35,928 nucleotides of DNA, from NCBI GenBank assembly GCA_947589705.1, contig CANQCO010000008.1, forward strand, positions 1 through 35,928, in the 5' to 3' direction. The notes beneath the pieces are model-generated. The model saw only the letters and a list, made by a program, of their open reading frames with translations, was not told the DNA's origin and did not search any database. Source of the stretch: Candidatus Gastranaerophilales bacterium (GTDB lineage Bacteria; Cyanobacteriota; Vampirovibrionia; Gastranaerophilales; Gastranaerophilaceae). Below, piece after piece: positions 16,657-24,511 of this stretch (position 1 is its first letter; the number at the start of each line of letters is the position of its first letter). Made by a program: the position numbers and the translations under genes.

Positions 16657-17226
16657 TTATTCAACTGTATCTTTCTTTTGTTCTGCTTGTTCAAGTTTAA
16701 GAGAAAATTCTTTCATCTGCATATTTAATTCTTTAATTTTTTCATTAATTTGTTTTTCTTCATCGGCATTAACTTTTTTAACAAGATACTGATTATATAA
16801 ATCAATAACTTCTGAAATTTTATTGTTATATTCTTCCATTTCAGCTAAAGTCGGTTGAAGGATTTTATCACCTTCTGTATCGGTTTTATCAATTATTTGA
16901 GCAGCAATAGCCTCTTTTGCAACGGCCATTGTATAAACGGCATCATGAAAATCAGATTTTAATTCAAGAACTTTTTTTAATTCTTTTACGGCTTCTTCGT
17001 AATTACCTGTATTATTATATGCAATCGCAAGATTATAATGAGTTTGGTACATTTCATCATCTAAATCAAGACTTGATTTTAAACGGCAAATAGCGGTTTC
17101 GCTATCTCCATTATCCATATATTGTACAGCCTTGTTATTAAGTTCTTGAATGGCAAAGTTATTTATACAGGCTGTTGTTAATACTGATATTGATAATATT
17201 GTAAATAAAAGTATAATTTTTTTCAT
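16657..17226 (-). CDS. TPR-repeat lipoprotein
   Basis: A 189-aa predicted lipoprotein: a lysine-start signal peptide with a hydrophobic core ends in the lipobox L-T-T-A-C (Cys at about residue 20). Residues about 27-100 hold two to three TPR units (Y-N-L-A-I-A-Y-N-N-T-G-N-Y-E-E-A signature) and the remainder is a charged coiled coil rich in K, E and Q. I start at ATG 17226 because GCGAGGA lies eight bases upstream and the lipobox is then correctly placed; an in-frame GTG at 17304 would bury the signal peptide. It probably acts as an envelope protein-interaction scaffold. First gene of the operon running through lgt; partner unknown. Confidence 0.82.
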   Translation of the reverse strand: MKKIILLFTILSISVLTTACINNFAIQELNNKAVQYMDNGDSETAICRLKSSLDLDDEMYQTHYNLAIAYNNTGNYEEAVKELKKVLELKSDFHDAVYTMAVAKEAIAAQIIDKTDTEGDKILQPTLAEMEEYNNKISEVIDLYNQYLVKKVNADEEKQINEKIKELNMQMKEFSLKLEQAEQKKDTVE

Positions 17227-17316
17227 TAAGTAATCCTCGCTTATATTTTTAGCCAGCGTTATTGCTTTTTGAAATCTATAATCAGAATCTATCTGTATCC
17301 TCACCTAGTTTTTAAT

Positions 17317-17345
17317 ACTATAAACATAAATTCAAAATTTTGCAA
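17317..17345 (-). promoter_or_regulatory. Promoter for the lipoprotein-lgt operon
   Basis: On the minus strand TTGCAA (17345-17340), a 17-bp spacer and TATAGT (17322-17317) form a reasonable sigma-70-type promoter, giving a 5' leader of about 80-85 nt before the ATG at 17226. The -35 hexamer is self-complementary and is also usable by the divergent promoter on the other strand. Confidence 0.4.
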
Positions 17346-17367
17346 TATTTTTAAAATAGTATACAAT
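17340..17367 (+). promoter_or_regulatory. Divergent promoter for the ClpX-zinc-finger operon
   Basis: TTGCAA (17340-17345), a 16-bp spacer and TACAAT (17362-17367) form a promoter candidate about 30 bases before the ATG at 17399. It uses the same six base pairs as the -35 box of the minus-strand promoter. The downstream leader carries only a weak AGAG ribosome-binding site. Confidence 0.4.
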
Positions 17368-17398
17368 ATTTGGAGTAGATAATAAAAGAGATAAATAA

Positions 17399-17668
17399 AT
17401 GAGTGATTCAAAAAAAATAGTTTCATTAAAAAACGCACGTCAAAAAACAAAAGAGACAAATAAGGAAACTGCAAATACGTCAGAACCTGTTTATTGCAGT
17501 TTTTGCGGAAGACCAAATACTCAGGTAGTTAAAATGGTTCAGGGTCCGGGGGTTAATATTTGCTCCGAATGTACTATGATTGCCGTTCAATATCTAATTC
17601 TTGAAGATAAACTTCCTTCAAGTGAGGCTCAAAAAATCCTTGATATTTTCTGGAGTAAAATTAGATAA
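17399..17668 (+). CDS. Stand-alone ClpX-type C4 zinc-finger protein
   Basis: An 89-aa protein consisting mainly of the N-terminal zinc-binding domain of ClpX. C-S-F-C-G (33-37) and I-C-S-E-C (54-58) supply Cys33, Cys36, Cys55 and Cys58, with the ClpX-typical G-P-G-V-N-I-C between. In ClpX this dimeric domain recruits substrates and adaptors. Here no AAA+ ATPase follows: the frame stops after a short C-terminal helix, and the next gene is unrelated. The N-terminal 28 residues are lysine-rich and probably disordered. The stop overlaps the next start (TAATG). It could be an adaptor or competitor for ClpXP, or an independent zinc-binding dimer; this is inference. Confidence 0.85.
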   Translation: MSDSKKIVSLKNARQKTKETNKETANTSEPVYCSFCGRPNTQVVKMVQGPGVNICSECTMIAVQYLILEDKLPSSEAQKILDIFWSKIR

Positions 17669-19308
17669 TGAATGACCTAACAAAACTACAAATCAGAGCT
17701 AAGGTTTTGGCTGTTGTTTCTGAAATAAAATCAGTTCAGGAATTTAGCGAAATCCTTTTGGATAAGTTTTGTTCCGACTTAATATCTATTGATGATAAAA
17801 ATACTATATTTGACATTTTATTAAAAGAATATATTAAAATGAACGAAAATGAATGTATTTTTATATCTCTTCTTATTAAGAAACTAATTAATCCTGATTA
17901 TATCGAACAGCAAGTATTTAAAATACTTGAATCTGTTAATTATTCTGATGAAACAAAATATAAGCTGATTCAGCTTCTAAAAACAGCAGGAATTCAATAT
18001 GATTTTAATACACTGCCCCAATATTTTGAAAAACCGTCTGAAATTCTTGATTCTGAAACAAAAAAATTGCTTGAATCTGCTGCTTATAATCCTGAATCAA
18101 TGTTAGACTTTCTTGACTTTGTTTCTGCTGTTGATGATAAAGATAGAAATTTACTTTTAGATTCTTTAAAGTCTGATTATTCCGGTGATATACTGGCAAA
18201 TATAATTTATCCTGTTTTGCTCTCTGATTTTGATGATAATTTCAAGATAAAAACAGCCGAAATATTAGGAGATTCAAAATCATCTTTGGCAATAGAACCG
18301 TTTCAATATATAATTAAAACATCGGATAACACTAATCTTATTAAAACGTGCAATACCGGATTAAAAAAATTAAAATTATCAGGTGCCACAAAAGAAAAAG
18401 CTGATATATATTTTAAGAATATAATAAAAAATTCATCTCCTGCTGATTTCTTTACAACCATTCCTGATGGCGGCGCTAATCAGGCTCTTTTAATTTCAAG
18501 AATTACTAAAGAAAAAAAATATATAATTTCTGCTGTTGTAATTAACGACATAAAAGGAATAATAGACTGTTTTGGATTCTATAATATTTCACAAGCTGAA
18601 ATGGTCAAAATTTTAGCTAAATTTTATAAAACAGAAGGCAAATACAAAGTTTCGTCATCTTATGTAAAAACCAGAATAAATCACGCCATTGATATTACAA
18701 TAAGAAATAAATACCCGTTTCCTTATGAATTTATTTGCTGGAATGTTCTTACTAAAGATATAGAACCATTAAATAATTCGATTGAAGAAATTATTAAAAC
18801 ACAATTACCTTTAATTGAAATTGACAAAAATACTATTATTGAAACTCTAATCAAAGATTATTCATTCAGATGGTATATTAAATCACATGAAAACCTTACT
18901 TTAAAAGAAATTACAGATAAAATATACAGTAATGATAATATTGATATTGAAGAAATCAATAAAATTATAAAAGAGAATAAGAACATAATTTTTTCAGAAG
19001 AAATAAATAAATTATGGAAAGATAAAATTATTAATTGCATTTATTTACTTTATACTAATTACAAAAAACCAGATGCTCAAGCTTTTCTTGCTATATTAAA
19101 TAATGATGAATATTTTGATTTATTTAAAGTTATAATAATTCAAAGAAGTATATTTAATCATTTTGCAGCACTAAAGGAAACTTCAAAGGAATCGTTTTTT
19201 ACTGCAAATATTTTTGGAAAGAAACAAAAACAATCAGATAAAATAAACATAAAAAGAGTAGAAAAAATTATAAATACATTAGCAAAAAAGTGGCTGCAGG
19301 ATGAATAG
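17668..19308 (+). CDS. Helical-repeat (HEAT-like) protein of unknown function
   Basis: A 546-aa protein with no signal peptide or membrane segment. Residues about 100-245 look like HEAT/PBS-lyase-type helical repeats (I-K-T-A-E-I-L-G-D-S-K-S-S-L-A-I-E-P-F, then N-L-I-K-T-C-N-T-G-L-K-K-L). The central part (about 265-320) has a different character, with a beta-rich D-G-G-A-N-Q-A-L-L-I-S-R segment, and the C-terminus is again helical and charged. It is rich in Lys, Ile and Asn like its neighbours, so no sign of transfer. Translation is coupled to the upstream zinc-finger gene (TAATG) and its end overlaps ruvX by 8 bp. I do not recognise the family; a scaffold role is inferred. Confidence 0.7.
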   Translation: MNDLTKLQIRAKVLAVVSEIKSVQEFSEILLDKFCSDLISIDDKNTIFDILLKEYIKMNENECIFISLLIKKLINPDYIEQQVFKILESVNYSDETKYKLIQLLKTAGIQYDFNTLPQYFEKPSEILDSETKKLLESAAYNPESMLDFLDFVSAVDDKDRNLLLDSLKSDYSGDILANIIYPVLLSDFDDNFKIKTAEILGDSKSSLAIEPFQYIIKTSDNTNLIKTCNTGLKKLKLSGATKEKADIYFKNIIKNSSPADFFTTIPDGGANQALLISRITKEKKYIISAVVINDIKGIIDCFGFYNISQAEMVKILAKFYKTEGKYKVSSSYVKTRINHAIDITIRNKYPFPYEFICWNVLTKDIEPLNNSIEEIIKTQLPLIEIDKNTIIETLIKDYSFRWYIKSHENLTLKEITDKIYSNDNIDIEEINKIIKENKNIIFSEEINKLWKDKIINCIYLLYTNYKKPDAQAFLAILNNDEYFDLFKVIIIQRSIFNHFAALKETSKESFFTANIFGKKQKQSDKINIKRVEKIINTLAKKWLQDE

Positions 19309-19705
19309 AATAATAGGACTAGATATAGGAACAAAAAGAATAGGGATAGCAATGAGCGACGCAACGGGTATTATAGCTCAGCCTGTTGAAACTATACCCA
19401 GAGAGCCCGAAAGTAATGCAATTGAAAAAATTAAAACAATTTGTAAAAATAACGGTGTACAAATAATAGTAGCAGGTCTTCCTAAAAATATGAACAATAC
19501 TATAGGGGAACAAGCCAGAGATTGTATTGAATTTGCAAATAATTTCAAATCTGAATATGAAATAATATTTGAAGATGAAAGGCTTACAAGCAGGCAAGCC
19601 GAATATATACTTAATCAAACAGGAAGAAAATACACTAAAAACAAACAGCTTGTTGACTTAAAAAGTGCCTGCATAATTTTACAACAGTATTTAGACAGAA
19701 AGTGA
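19301..19705 (+). CDS. ruvX: RuvX/YqgF-family RNase H-fold nuclease
   Basis: YqgF/RuvX proteins are RNase H-like resolvases, linked to Holliday-junction resolution and to 16S pre-rRNA 5' processing. The catalytic acidic residues are Asp8 in G-L-D-I-G-T-K-R-I-G, Glu93 in E-D-E-R-L-T-S and Asp119 in V-D-L-K-S-A. The A-G-L-P-K-N-M-N loop (58-65) and the terminal I-I-L-Q-Q-Y-L helix match the family. Length 134 aa is typical. The start overlaps the upstream gene by 8 bp and DUF1292 follows after 7 bp, the same order seen in many Gram-positive genomes (yrrK-yrzB). Confidence 0.93.
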   Translation: MNRIIGLDIGTKRIGIAMSDATGIIAQPVETIPREPESNAIEKIKTICKNNGVQIIVAGLPKNMNNTIGEQARDCIEFANNFKSEYEIIFEDERLTSRQAEYILNQTGRKYTKNKQLVDLKSACIILQQYLDRK

Positions 19706-19712
19706 GAAAAAA

Positions 19713-19982
19713 ATGGCTGATACAAATGAACAAATTATTGAAACTTTTGATGAAGAAGGAAACAAAGTTTCTTTTGAACTATTAGATATTGTTAGTGTTG
19801 ATGATATAGAATATGCGCTTCTTCTTCCTGCGGATGAAAAAGATGAAGAAAACAGTGAAATTCTTGTAATGCGATTAAAAAAAGACGGTGAAGAATTTTC
19901 TTTTGAAGCAATAGGAAACGACGATGAATTCAACAAAGTTGCTCAATATATTGAAGAAATTGAAGATGAAATAGATGAATAA
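19713..19982 (+). CDS. DUF1292 protein (YrzB-like)
   Basis: A small acidic protein of 89 aa. D-E-E-G-N-K-V-S-F-E-L-L-D-I-V near 14-28, Y-A-L-L-L-P about 34-39 and a glutamate-rich tail are characteristic of DUF1292, a family with no established function that usually follows ruvX/yqgF. The aromatic-acidic pattern predicts a small beta-sheet fold. GTGAG lies just upstream of the ATG, and the gene is the last of the zinc-finger/ruvX operon. It converges on gdhA with a 13-bp gap and no recognisable hairpin terminator. Confidence 0.88.
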   Translation: MADTNEQIIETFDEEGNKVSFELLDIVSVDDIEYALLLPADEKDEENSEILVMRLKKDGEEFSFEAIGNDDEFNKVAQYIEEIEDEIDE

Positions 19983-19995
19983 TCTAAAATCTAAA

Positions 19996-21372
19996 TTAAA
20001 TAATACCTTGAGAAATCATTGCCTCTGATACTTTTTCAAATGCAGCAATATTAGCACCTGCCACATAATTTGTACCCAAGTTATATTCTTCGTCCGCATT
20101 TTTACATTGCTTGAAAATACTAATCATAATATTTTCAAGTTTTTTATCAACATCTTCAAAAGACCAATATTCACGCATTGAATTTTGACTCATTTCAAGA
20201 GCAGATGTAGCAACACCGCCTGCATTAGCAGCCTTTCCCGGTGCGAGAAGGACATTATTTTTTAAGAAATACTCAACTGCTTCATTAGTACAAGGCATAT
20301 TAGCACCTTCACCAACGGCTATAACTCCATTTTTAACCAAGAGTTCGGCTGTTTTTAAGTTTATGTCATTTTGAGTTGCACAAGGCAGAACTATATCTGC
20401 CTTAATTTTATAAACAGAAGGAATATCAGAATCATTTTCACTGTATTGAGCATCGGGTATATAATTTAAATAATCCTTAATTCTTCCTCTTTTCACTTCT
20501 TTTATTTCTTTAATAACATCAACATTTATACCGTTTTTATCATATATAGAGCCGTTTGAATCACTCATAGCAACGACATTAGCTCCGAGTTTTTGAGCTT
20601 TTTCACAAGCATAAATAGCGACATTTCCGCTGCCTGAAATAATAACAGTTTTACCATTCAGCGAAATATTATTAGCATTAAGCATTTCTCTCATAAAATA
20701 CAATAAACCATAACCCGTAGCTTCTTTTCTCGCAAGCGAACCGCCATACTCAAGCCCTTTACCGGTTAATACACCGGCTTCATAAGCATTTCTGATTTTT
20801 CTAAATTGACCGAATAAGAATCCGATTTCTCTTGCACCTACACCTATATCACCCGCAGGAATATCAACGTCCTGACCTATATATTTTTGAAGTTCAGTCA
20901 TAAAACTTTGGCAAAACCGCATTATTTCCATATCGGATTTACCCTTTGGGTCAAAGTCGCTTCCGCCCTTGCCTCCGCCTATAGGACGGGTTGTAAGTGC
21001 ATTTTTAAATATTTGTTCAAATCCCAAAAATTTCATTATACTTTGATTTACAGTTGGATGAAATCTGAGTCCGCCTTTATATGGTCCGATTGAAGCATTA
21101 AATTGTACTCTATAGCCTCTGTTTACTCTAACCTGTCCTTTATCATCAACCCAGGGAACTCTAAAGGATATAATTCTTTCAGGTTCTGTCAGTCTTTCTA
21201 AAAGCGCTGCTTCTTTATATTTCTTTTCATTTTTTATAATTACCGGTTCAAGCGACATTAAAACTTCTTTTACTGCCTGTATAAATTCTACTTCATTTGA
21301 ATTTTTTTCTTCTATTTGTTTTAATACTTGCTTTACATATTCAGACTTAATCTTTTCTTCACAACTAATCAT
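19996..21372 (-). CDS. gdhA: NADP-type glutamate dehydrogenase
   Basis: GdhA makes glutamate from 2-oxoglutarate and ammonium with NADPH and is the hexameric small-subunit type. K-G-G-L-R-F-H-P around residues 99-106, G-G-G-K-G-G-S-D-F-D-P with the catalytic-site lysine near 125, P-A-G-D-I-G-V-G near 162-169 and the Rossmann S-G-S-G-N-V-A motif are intact. I start at ATG 21372 (458 aa) because GGAG lies six bases upstream; the ATG at 21384 lacks a ribosome-binding site. A strong extended -10 overlaps the stop codon of the upstream amidase gene, so it likely has its own promoter. 2-Oxoglutarate links it to the KorAB reaction. Confidence 0.96.
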   Translation of the reverse strand: MISCEEKIKSEYVKQVLKQIEEKNSNEVEFIQAVKEVLMSLEPVIIKNEKKYKEAALLERLTEPERIISFRVPWVDDKGQVRVNRGYRVQFNASIGPYKGGLRFHPTVNQSIMKFLGFEQIFKNALTTRPIGGGKGGSDFDPKGKSDMEIMRFCQSFMTELQKYIGQDVDIPAGDIGVGAREIGFLFGQFRKIRNAYEAGVLTGKGLEYGGSLARKEATGYGLLYFMREMLNANNISLNGKTVIISGSGNVAIYACEKAQKLGANVVAMSDSNGSIYDKNGINVDVIKEIKEVKRGRIKDYLNYIPDAQYSENDSDIPSVYKIKADIVLPCATQNDINLKTAELLVKNGVIAVGEGANMPCTNEAVEYFLKNNVLLAPGKAANAGGVATSALEMSQNSMREYWSFEDVDKKLENIMISIFKQCKNADEEYNLGTNYVAGANIAAFEKVSEAMISQGII

Positions 21373-21400
21373 AAAATTCTCCATATATATTTATTATGTT

Positions 21401-21409
21401 ATTATATCA
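21401..21409 (-). promoter_or_regulatory. Extended -10 promoter of gdhA
   Basis: Read on the minus strand, TGATATAAT is a perfect extended -10 whose first three bases are the TGA stop codon of the amidase gene. Transcription would start about 20-25 bases before the gdhA ATG at 21372, leaving room for its GGAG ribosome-binding site. A weak TTATCA lies 18 bp upstream. Confidence 0.5.
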
Positions 21410-22801
21410 TAATTTTTTATTCAATGATAAAATAAATGCTTCCAAACTTTTTTTAATTGATTCAGCAGTTTTTAATTGAAATTCCTGTGTCTGCATTAAT
21501 ATATATTCATCGGGATTTATCATATATGCGGCTTCTATTAAAACAGATATGGGATTTGAAGCTCTGGTCAATACCAAACTTGATTTATGTATGCCGTTAT
21601 CTTTCAGATTTAAATCTTTTGACAAATTGTTTTTAATAATTAAAGCAAGTTTTAAGGCATTATTATTATAATAATGAACTTCAGTTCCGTGAGTAATATA
21701 TGGATTAGCCCCCGGAGGAAGTGAATTATTATGAATACTTACAGAAATAAAAGCATTATTTGCCTTAGCTTTATCAACTCTTTCATACAAACCTAAAAAA
21801 TGGTCATGATATCTTGTATAAGAAACAATAGCTCCAGATTCTCTAAGCAAATTAATAAGGTTTTTAGCTATAGCTAAATTAATTTCTTTTTCACCAACTC
21901 TTGTAGGACCGACAGCACCTTTATCATGCCCGCCATGACCGGCGTCAATATATATTCTCACTCCATATAAAGGAGATTTATTTTTTTTGATTTCAGGAGT
22001 TTTTGCAATTTTAATAACTAAATCTCCGTCTATATATGAAGCATCATAACCTAATACAGGCTTTTCAATGTTAATATCATATTCAAAATTATTATTTTTT
22101 CCTTCCGTAGAATACATTACAAGCTTTAATTTGTCTTCATATTGACTCAAAATAAAAGGAACGGGATATGTAGTTTGAATTCTTATATAATTGTATAATT
22201 CATCACTGTCTTTTTTTATTTTGCCGATTTTAGCGAGTTGTTTTTTTTCAACACTAAAAGGTTTAGACAAATTAGATTTATGTATCCAAAAATCATTTCC
22301 GCTGTTTTTATCAATTTTATAAAAATCGCCTTGCCTTCCTGATAGGTATACAACAACACCTTTAGGAAGTTCCGCAATTCTTGTTGAAGCGGTTGTTGCT
22401 CTTTTTCTAATTACGGCATAATCTTTTATCGTCTTTGCATATAATAATCTTCCGTTTTCATTGGGAATAAATGCAGGCAATTCAGATTTTTTCTTTGATA
22501 TTAAATAATTTATTTTATAATTTTCAACATGCTTTTTTCCGCTTTTAGAAATTTCTTCAATAACAATTTTATTTTCACTTTTTTTTAAAGGAATAACATG
22601 TACAAAAAAATTATCATTCCAAATTTTAACGGGTTCTTTATTAATATATAAAGCAGCTCCCGGCTTTACACTGCCAAATATATAAGAAGAGGAAGCACTT
22701 GTATTTGATATTTTTGAACTTGGATAAACTATATCCAATGCGTTTACTGATTGTTGAGAAATAAATAATAAACTGAAAATTAAAACTAATGACTTATTCA
22801 T
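21407..22801 (-). CDS. N-acetylmuramoyl-L-alanine amidase (Amidase_3) with SH3-like domain
   Basis: A secreted cell-wall hydrolase cleaving the bond between MurNAc and L-Ala. Order: signal peptide 1-21 (cleavage after V-N-A), an Ig-like segment about 40-100, a bacterial SH3 domain about 120-180, an AMIN-like linker about 185-270, then Amidase_3 from 280. Zinc ligands are His289 (D-A-G-H-G-G), Glu304 (G-E-K-E) and His357 (S-I-H-N-N); the catalytic Glu is 423 (I-E-A-A-Y). I start at ATG 22801 because it places the signal peptide first; a TTG at 22837 would add 12 residues. It probably works in daughter-cell separation or wall turnover. No Shine-Dalgarno: the -10 is seven bases away. Confidence 0.92.
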   Translation of the reverse strand: MNKSLVLIFSLLFISQQSVNALDIVYPSSKISNTSASSSYIFGSVKPGAALYINKEPVKIWNDNFFVHVIPLKKSENKIVIEEISKSGKKHVENYKINYLISKKKSELPAFIPNENGRLLYAKTIKDYAVIRKRATTASTRIAELPKGVVVYLSGRQGDFYKIDKNSGNDFWIHKSNLSKPFSVEKKQLAKIGKIKKDSDELYNYIRIQTTYPVPFILSQYEDKLKLVMYSTEGKNNNFEYDINIEKPVLGYDASYIDGDLVIKIAKTPEIKKNKSPLYGVRIYIDAGHGGHDKGAVGPTRVGEKEINLAIAKNLINLLRESGAIVSYTRYHDHFLGLYERVDKAKANNAFISVSIHNNSLPPGANPYITHGTEVHYYNNNALKLALIIKNNLSKDLNLKDNGIHKSSLVLTRASNPISVLIEAAYMINPDEYILMQTQEFQLKTAESIKKSLEAFILSLNKKL

Positions 22802-22808
22802 AGTATTA

Positions 22809-22837
22809 AATATAGAATATATTAAACTAATAATCAA
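22809..22837 (-). promoter_or_regulatory. Promoter of the amidase gene (leaderless arrangement)
   Basis: On the minus strand TTGATT (22837-22832), a 17-bp spacer and TATATT (22814-22809) make a good sigma-70-type promoter. Only seven bases separate the -10 from the ATG at 22801, so transcription is expected to begin at the start codon. No ribosome-binding site is present. Confidence 0.5.
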
Positions 22838-22859
22838 TAAAATATTAATATTAATGACC

Positions 22860-22889
22860 TTGCTACGATGATGTAAAAAATAGTATAAT
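22860..22889 (+). promoter_or_regulatory. Promoter of the fixC operon
   Basis: TTGCTA (22860-22865), an 18-bp spacer and TATAAT (22884-22889) give a good promoter with a leader of about 30 nt before the fixC ATG at 22928. The leader is AT-rich and has no Shine-Dalgarno sequence. It is back-to-back with the amidase promoter in the same 126-bp gap. Confidence 0.5.
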
Positions 22890-22927
22890 GAACTAAACTA
22901 AAATTTGTTAATGAAAAAATATGAAAA

Positions 22928-24223
22928 ATGGAAAATAATAAAGTAGAAGTAATTATAGTAGGGGCAGGACCCGCAGGCGCAAGTGCGGCAATTACTCTTG
23001 CAAGGGCAGGGAAAAAAGTTTTGCTGGCGGATAGAGCCGATAATGCAGGAGATAAGAATGTATTCGGCGGAACAATATATGCCAAACAAACAGCGGAAAT
23101 ATACCCTAATTTTTGGAAAACAGCACCTGTAGAAAGAGCCGTAACAGAACAAAAGATTTTTATGCTGACCGATTGTGATTCCGTACAGTTCGGCTATAAA
23201 TATGCTTCTAAAGCTTCATATAAAGCTTTTACCGTTAAACGTGCTAATTGGGACAGATGGTGTGTTGAACAAGCTCAAAAAGAAGGTGCTTATTTTGCAC
23301 CTAAAACTCTTGTTAAAGAACTTTTAATTGAAAACGGAAAAGTTGTCGGGATTCAAACAGAATTTGAAAAATTTTATTCCGATATTGTAATTATTGCAGA
23401 CGGTGTTAATTCGCTTTTAGCTAAACAAATCGGTTTAAGAAATGAAATTAAAGATAAAGATGTTTCTTTAAGTGTTAAAGAAGTTATAGAAATACCTAAA
23501 GAAAATTTGCAAGATCGTTTTAATATTGATGATGAAGACGGATGTGCATGTAAAATTTTAGGTGGACCGTTAAAAGATATTATGGCTCTGGGCTTTATGT
23601 GCACCAATAAAAATTCAATAGCCCTCGGGTATTCTGTAAGTATTGACGAATTAAAAAAACACAACATTAAACCTTATGAATTATTGGAAGAATTAAAAGA
23701 ACATCCGACCATTGCAAGTTACATTAAGGGCGGAAAAACAATAGAATATTCTTCTCATTTAATTCCGGAAGGCGGATATAATTGTATACCTAAAGTCTAT
23801 GACAACAGAGTATTGGTTGCAGGTGATGCGGCAATGTTTGTAAATAATATACATTTTGAAGGAACAAATCTTGCCATGCTAAGCGGTAAGCTTGCAGCCG
23901 AAACAGCAATAGAAGCTCTTAATTTGAGCGATTGCTCCGCTTCCGTCTTATGCAGCTATTACAAAAAACTTGAAGACAGTATTTTGATAAAGGATTTAAG
24001 AACTCACAAAAATACAATTGACGTCATAAGAAAAAATATACATACTCTGACTTCATTGTATCCCGAACTGGCTTGTGATTTCTTTGATTTGTTGACCGCA
24101 GCGGATGAAATACCCAAAAGAGCTAAATATAGAAAATTCCTCTCTAAATTTATTAAATCGCGAGGAATAACAGCTTCTATTCCTTTTGTATTTTTAGCAA
24201 TGGAGAAATGTTTCAAAAAATGA
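22928..24223 (+). CDS. fixC: FixC-type FAD oxidoreductase (ETF:quinone oxidoreductase family)
   Basis: A 431-aa flavoprotein of the FixC/geranylgeranyl-reductase group. It has the Rossmann motif V-G-A-G-P-A-G-A-S-A-A (11-21), the FixC-typical G-D-K-N-V-F-G-G-T-I-Y (41-51) and the second FAD motif V-A-G-D-A-A with N-N-I-H-F-E-G-T-N-L-A in the C-terminal half. FixC accepts electrons from an electron-transfer flavoprotein (FixAB) and passes them to FixX and a quinone, but no fixA or fixB is in this window. It is followed by fixX in a 4-bp ATGA overlap. In a fermentative organism the electron donor and acceptor are uncertain. Confidence 0.9.
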   Translation: MENNKVEVIIVGAGPAGASAAITLARAGKKVLLADRADNAGDKNVFGGTIYAKQTAEIYPNFWKTAPVERAVTEQKIFMLTDCDSVQFGYKYASKASYKAFTVKRANWDRWCVEQAQKEGAYFAPKTLVKELLIENGKVVGIQTEFEKFYSDIVIIADGVNSLLAKQIGLRNEIKDKDVSLSVKEVIEIPKENLQDRFNIDDEDGCACKILGGPLKDIMALGFMCTNKNSIALGYSVSIDELKKHNIKPYELLEELKEHPTIASYIKGGKTIEYSSHLIPEGGYNCIPKVYDNRVLVAGDAAMFVNNIHFEGTNLAMLSGKLAAETAIEALNLSDCSASVLCSYYKKLEDSILIKDLRTHKNTIDVIRKNIHTLTSLYPELACDFFDLLTAADEIPKRAKYRKFLSKFIKSRGITASIPFVFLAMEKCFKK

Positions 24224-24495
24224 ATCTTGATGAAAAATTAGCAACATTAAAATATAATAAGGATAATGAAAGTCATTTATCCGTTGATGAAGATGTATGT
24301 ATCAGATGTAAAGAAAAACCATGCACTTTTATTTGCCCCGCTAATGTATATGAATGGAATGAAGAAAAGTGTATAATGACTATAAGATACGAAAATTGTC
24401 TGGAATGCGGAGCTTGTAAAATAGCTTGCGAAAAAAATAATATAACTTGGCGTTACCCAAACAGCGGATATGGTGTAAAATATAAAAACGGTTAG
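24220..24495 (+). CDS. fixX: FixX-type ferredoxin
   Basis: A small ferredoxin of 91 aa paired with FixC. Two cysteine sets are visible: C-x2-C-x4-C-x3-C-P at 27, 30, 35 and 39, and C-x2-C-x2-C-x3-C at 60, 63, 66 and 70, enough for two [4Fe-4S] clusters. W-R-Y-P-N-S-G-Y-G-V-K-Y at the C-terminus is the FixX signature. I prefer ATG 24220, which overlaps the fixC stop as ATGA; an in-frame ATG at 24208 (four residues longer) has GGAG only two bases before it. It should relay electrons to or from FixC. The gene downstream starts 17 bp later. Confidence 0.9.
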   Translation: MNLDEKLATLKYNKDNESHLSVDEDVCIRCKEKPCTFICPANVYEWNEEKCIMTIRYENCLECGACKIACEKNNITWRYPNSGYGVKYKNG

Positions 24496-24511
24496 TAAAG
24501 TGAGGTATCCT

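Noticed and set aside
17227..17304. N-terminal extension of the TPR lipoprotein from GTG 17304
   Set aside because: It would bury the signal peptide and lipobox; ATG 17226 has GAGGA at good spacing.
17399..17668. Zinc-finger gene as a truncated clpX pseudogene
   Set aside because: It has its own promoter, natural stop and TAATG coupling to the next gene, and no ATPase remnants follow in any frame.
22802..22837. TTG start extending the amidase by 12 residues
   Set aside because: The extension places residues before the signal peptide and overlaps the promoter; no ribosome-binding site precedes it.
22899..22927. Upstream ATGs at 22911 and 22921 as fixC starts
   Set aside because: Both are out of frame with fixC; only ATG 22928 opens the Rossmann-motif frame.
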